From: Lachnospiraceae bacterium
GTDB lineage: Bacteria > Bacillota > Clostridia > Lachnospirales > Lachnospiraceae
Assembly (NCBI GenBank): GCA_022791575.1
Contig: JAAVZI010000026.1
Coordinates: 1-64,000 of the forward strand
Direction of reading: 5' to 3'
Length of the DNA stretch: 64,000 nucleotides
Part shown: piece by piece, positions 62,010 to 64,000 of the stretch
Position numbering within the stretch: the first letter of the stretch is position 1
Layout: each line of letters begins with the position of its first letter
Notes under the pieces: generated by a model
Seen by the model: only the letters and a program-made list of their open reading frames with translations
What the model was told of the DNA's origin: nothing
Database searches by the model: none
Made by a program: the position numbers and the translations under genes

Positions 62010-64000
62010 CTAATTTTTCTCGTCCCAATCCTCCTCGTCCTCATCCCAATCTTCCTCGTCATCCTCATCCCAATCTTCCTCGTCTGCCTCATCCCTTTCC
62101 TCCTCACAGCACTCCCAGTGATACATCACCCTGCCAAACTCCAATTTTGCAAGGTCCTCACTGCGGATAAAGAAATTAGCAACGCCGCAGCCATGTTCCG
62201 AATCCAGATAATAGCTGTCATCCAGAGCATGGACATCAAACTGGAACAACAGCCGGTCATACTGACGCAGCGCCTTTTGTTCTCCCCTGGGATCTTTCTG
62301 GTTACTGGCAAATGCCGGATAGCCCAAAAGCCAGAGGCCGTCGCTAGAAAGGTTCTCTGCCACATCCCAGAACGTCTCGTCCTCCTCAAACAGTTCCTCC
62401 AGCTCGCCATAAAACAGGTCTTTGACCGGGTCCGCATCGATCCCAAAGGTTTCTTTCAGCGCCGTTTTCAGCTCCCCGGCGAACCGGTAATCTTCCACGC
62501 TCATATACACTTCCGCTGCCTCTGCCTCAAGCAGACACTCTTTTAGAACCGGCGTATGCCCTGCATAGCAATCGGTACTGTCCGGCAGGCCGCACGCAAG
62601 CAGCATTTCTTTGGAAATGTCATAGTTCACCTGCGGGTGATAGACTACGCGGTACAACTCCTGATCCTCCCGGCTTCCAAAATTCCGGCTGAAAATCTTG
62701 TCGGCTGCGCCAAAAAATTGCAACATACCCCCTCCAGGTATCAGTTCCGTCATGGGACTGCGGTCCAGATTAATCTGCGCCAGCAGAGCCAGCTTCGTTC
62801 CCTGAGAATCCTGCGGGTATTCTTTTCCCGGCTCCCAGTAAGGCAGACCGCCGATTTTACTGTCAAATAACTCCGGCGTCTTCCTGCATACCACACTAAG
62901 TGAATACGCCTTCATAGCCGTCCGCTCCATCACAGCTTGAAAGAGCCGCATCTTATTTTCAAAAATCGTCCCATCCAGCCGGGTCAAATGCTCCGGCGTC
63001 CGGCCGGTCTCACACAACGACTGCGATAACGCTGGAGAAAAATAAAGTTCCTGTACCTGCCGCCATGAGCCGTCCGTCTTTTGCTCTTCTAAGAAGCGCC
63101 CGCCGTTCTCTTCCCGGCTCGGCTGCCCTCTTCCATTGCGCAAAGTAAATTCTGCTGCCTCCACTTTCAGACAGTTCTTTAATTTCCAGCCGCAGGTTCC
63201 ATACTCCATATACCAGAGCACCAGTTCCCCCAGCTCGTCCAGCCGGTTCCAGCCACGCATACGGTCCGTTTTCCAAACGAGCCGGCAAGTCTCTGCCGAC
63301 AGATGTTCCAGCGGCGCCGGCGCAGACTCGAAATGGAACTTCTTGTAGTCGTACAGGGAAAGGGAATACAGATTCTCCTTATGCTGCTCCAGCACAAACA
63401 GCGGATGACATAGACGGTCCGTACGGGCAAGAATTTCATTTGCCCAGCGGGCGAACTCCTGTTTCCTCCCTGCCCCGGTAAAACGCACAAACAGCTCGGC
63501 CGGCGTAAGATACGGACTGTACAGGGAGGAACGCAGCTCCTCCTCGCCAAAGCAGTAAACCGCCTTATGATCCAGGCGGGAAAAGGCCAGACAGCCCTGG
63601 TACACTTCCGCCTGGGTCACCTCGCTAAAATCAAATAGTTTGGCAAGCAGGGCAGTCAGGCTGTCCGCACGGTGCATACGGAACACATCAAAGTAATAGT
63701 AGGTGCCGCTCTCTCCTACGGCAAACGGCGCCGGCTCCAGCCCCTGTTCCAGGCCATGAATCGACTCCCAGGCAAAATTGCCGAGCAGCCAATGTTTTTC
63801 CTTGATTTTGCGCTCTAGTTCACGGCAGCGGAACTGGTAGCTGGATTCCGCATCTGGGTTCTGCTCTTTTGTCTGAAAGGCATAGGGAAAAATTCCGCAG
63901 TAGAACACACATTCCTGCTCCTGTTTTGACCCGAAGCGCAGCACACAATAACTCTCTGTTAAGAAACGACCCTCTTTCTGGAAAAAGCGTTCCAGCGCAG
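62010..64000 (-). CDS. Large DUF1963 protein, 5' end beyond the window
   Basis: At least 662 residues; the frame is open through the right edge, so the start is outside the window. The first 330 visible residues form a domain I do not recognise (segments FAWESIHGLEQGLEPAPFA and LVWKTDRMRGWNRLDELGEL). The second part (about 350-620) is DUF1963, paralogous to the protein at 51001, with DSKIGGLPYWEPGKEYPQDS, MLQFFGA and GCGVANFFIRSEDL. The C-terminus is an acidic repeat of a DEEDWDED unit. An in-frame GTG at 63944 exists but has no special support. GC-rich relative to the left half of the window. Confidence 0.85.
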   Translation of the reverse strand, partial: ALERFFQKEGRFLTESYCVLRFGSKQEQECVFYCGIFPYAFQTKEQNPDAESSYQFRCRELERKIKEKHWLLGNFAWESIHGLEQGLEPAPFAVGESGTYYYFDVFRMHRADSLTALLAKLFDFSEVTQAEVYQGCLAFSRLDHKAVYCFGEEELRSSLYSPYLTPAELFVRFTGAGRKQEFARWANEILARTDRLCHPLFVLEQHKENLYSLSLYDYKKFHFESAPAPLEHLSAETCRLVWKTDRMRGWNRLDELGELVLWYMEYGTCGWKLKNCLKVEAAEFTLRNGRGQPSREENGGRFLEEQKTDGSWRQVQELYFSPALSQSLCETGRTPEHLTRLDGTIFENKMRLFQAVMERTAMKAYSLSVVCRKTPELFDSKIGGLPYWEPGKEYPQDSQGTKLALLAQINLDRSPMTELIPGGGMLQFFGAADKIFSRNFGSREDQELYRVVYHPQVNYDISKEMLLACGLPDSTDCYAGHTPVLKECLLEAEAAEVYMSVEDYRFAGELKTALKETFGIDADPVKDLFYGELEELFEEDETFWDVAENLSSDGLWLLGYPAFASNQKDPRGEQKALRQYDRLLFQFDVHALDDSYYLDSEHGCGVANFFIRSEDLAKLEFGRVMYHWECCEEERDEADEEDWDEDDEEDWDEDEEDWDEKN

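Overview
The window looks like a chromosomal segment of a low-to-mid GC, anaerobic, endospore-forming Firmicute, most likely a Lachnospiraceae / Clostridium cluster XIVa relative. This is an inference from gene content: dipicolinate synthase dpaAB behind a SigK-like promoter, a SleC/SpoIID-like cortex-lytic protein with an amidase, HPr kinase, a clostridial PocR sensor, an OFA-family transporter, pyrBI with a zinc regulatory chain, and strong AGGAGG-type ribosome binding sites. No rRNA, tRNA, CRISPR array or intact prophage was seen.

Layout. 0-9.9 kb holds housekeeping genes on the minus strand (CorA-like transporter, galK, glyA, a LUD protein, pheA) interrupted by decayed material: two related gene remnants, four copies of a palindromic miniature element, a second nested miniature element, a broken MATE exporter and its broken Crp/Fnr-like neighbour. 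9.9-16.3 kb is one apparent operon comEA - response regulator - histidine kinase - GerMN lipoprotein - comEC. 16.3-23.3 kb is the arginine operon argC-GNAT-argJ-argB-argD followed by an orphan substrate-binding lipoprotein, with a promoter overlapped by two ArgR-type palindromes 21 bp apart. 23.3-28.3 kb carries hprK, a ROK glucokinase, a DapA-like aldolase, a C_GCAxxG_C_C protein and a LytTR regulator, preceded by a PocR/chemoreceptor hybrid. 28.4-34 kb runs mostly on the plus strand: membrane protein, nitroreductase-pyrB-pyrI, dpaAB, with a small alarmone synthetase and a PH-domain protein on the minus strand. 34-44 kb: OFA transporter, carAB, zinc-ribbon membrane protein, MATE exporter and chemoreceptor. 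44-51.9 kb: spore-cortex amidase and SleC-like protein, larBC (larC ends after its first domain), and a DUF1963-metY-HD-ferredoxin aldo/keto reductase operon. 52-64 kb: second chemoreceptor, a GC-rich three-gene ABC-2 exporter operon, DUF362 ferredoxin protein, Nudix hydrolase, an odd soluble protein bearing a sodium-pump decarboxylase motif, a VOC protein, and a large DUF1963 protein that runs off the right edge.

How the parts fit. Arginine and pyrimidine synthesis share carbamoyl phosphate (carAB), and pyrBI makes carbamoyl aspartate from it. HPrK and glucokinase belong to carbon-catabolite control. The competence proteins ComEA and ComEC sit in one transcription unit with an OmpR/PhoR two-component pair, suggesting that envelope sensing and DNA uptake are co-expressed. 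The spore genes (dpaAB, SleC-like plus amidase) cover core dehydration and cortex hydrolysis.

The most distinctive unexplained signal is the palindromic miniature element family (five copies): its hairpin arms differ between copies yet stay self-complementary, and two copies carry an extra structured central module. Next are the soluble protein with the IIGGADGPT motif, the in-frame stop inside the acidic repeat tail of the large DUF1963 protein, the sensor kinase without a usual start codon, and larC truncated at its domain boundary. I saw no complete new defence or biosynthetic system.
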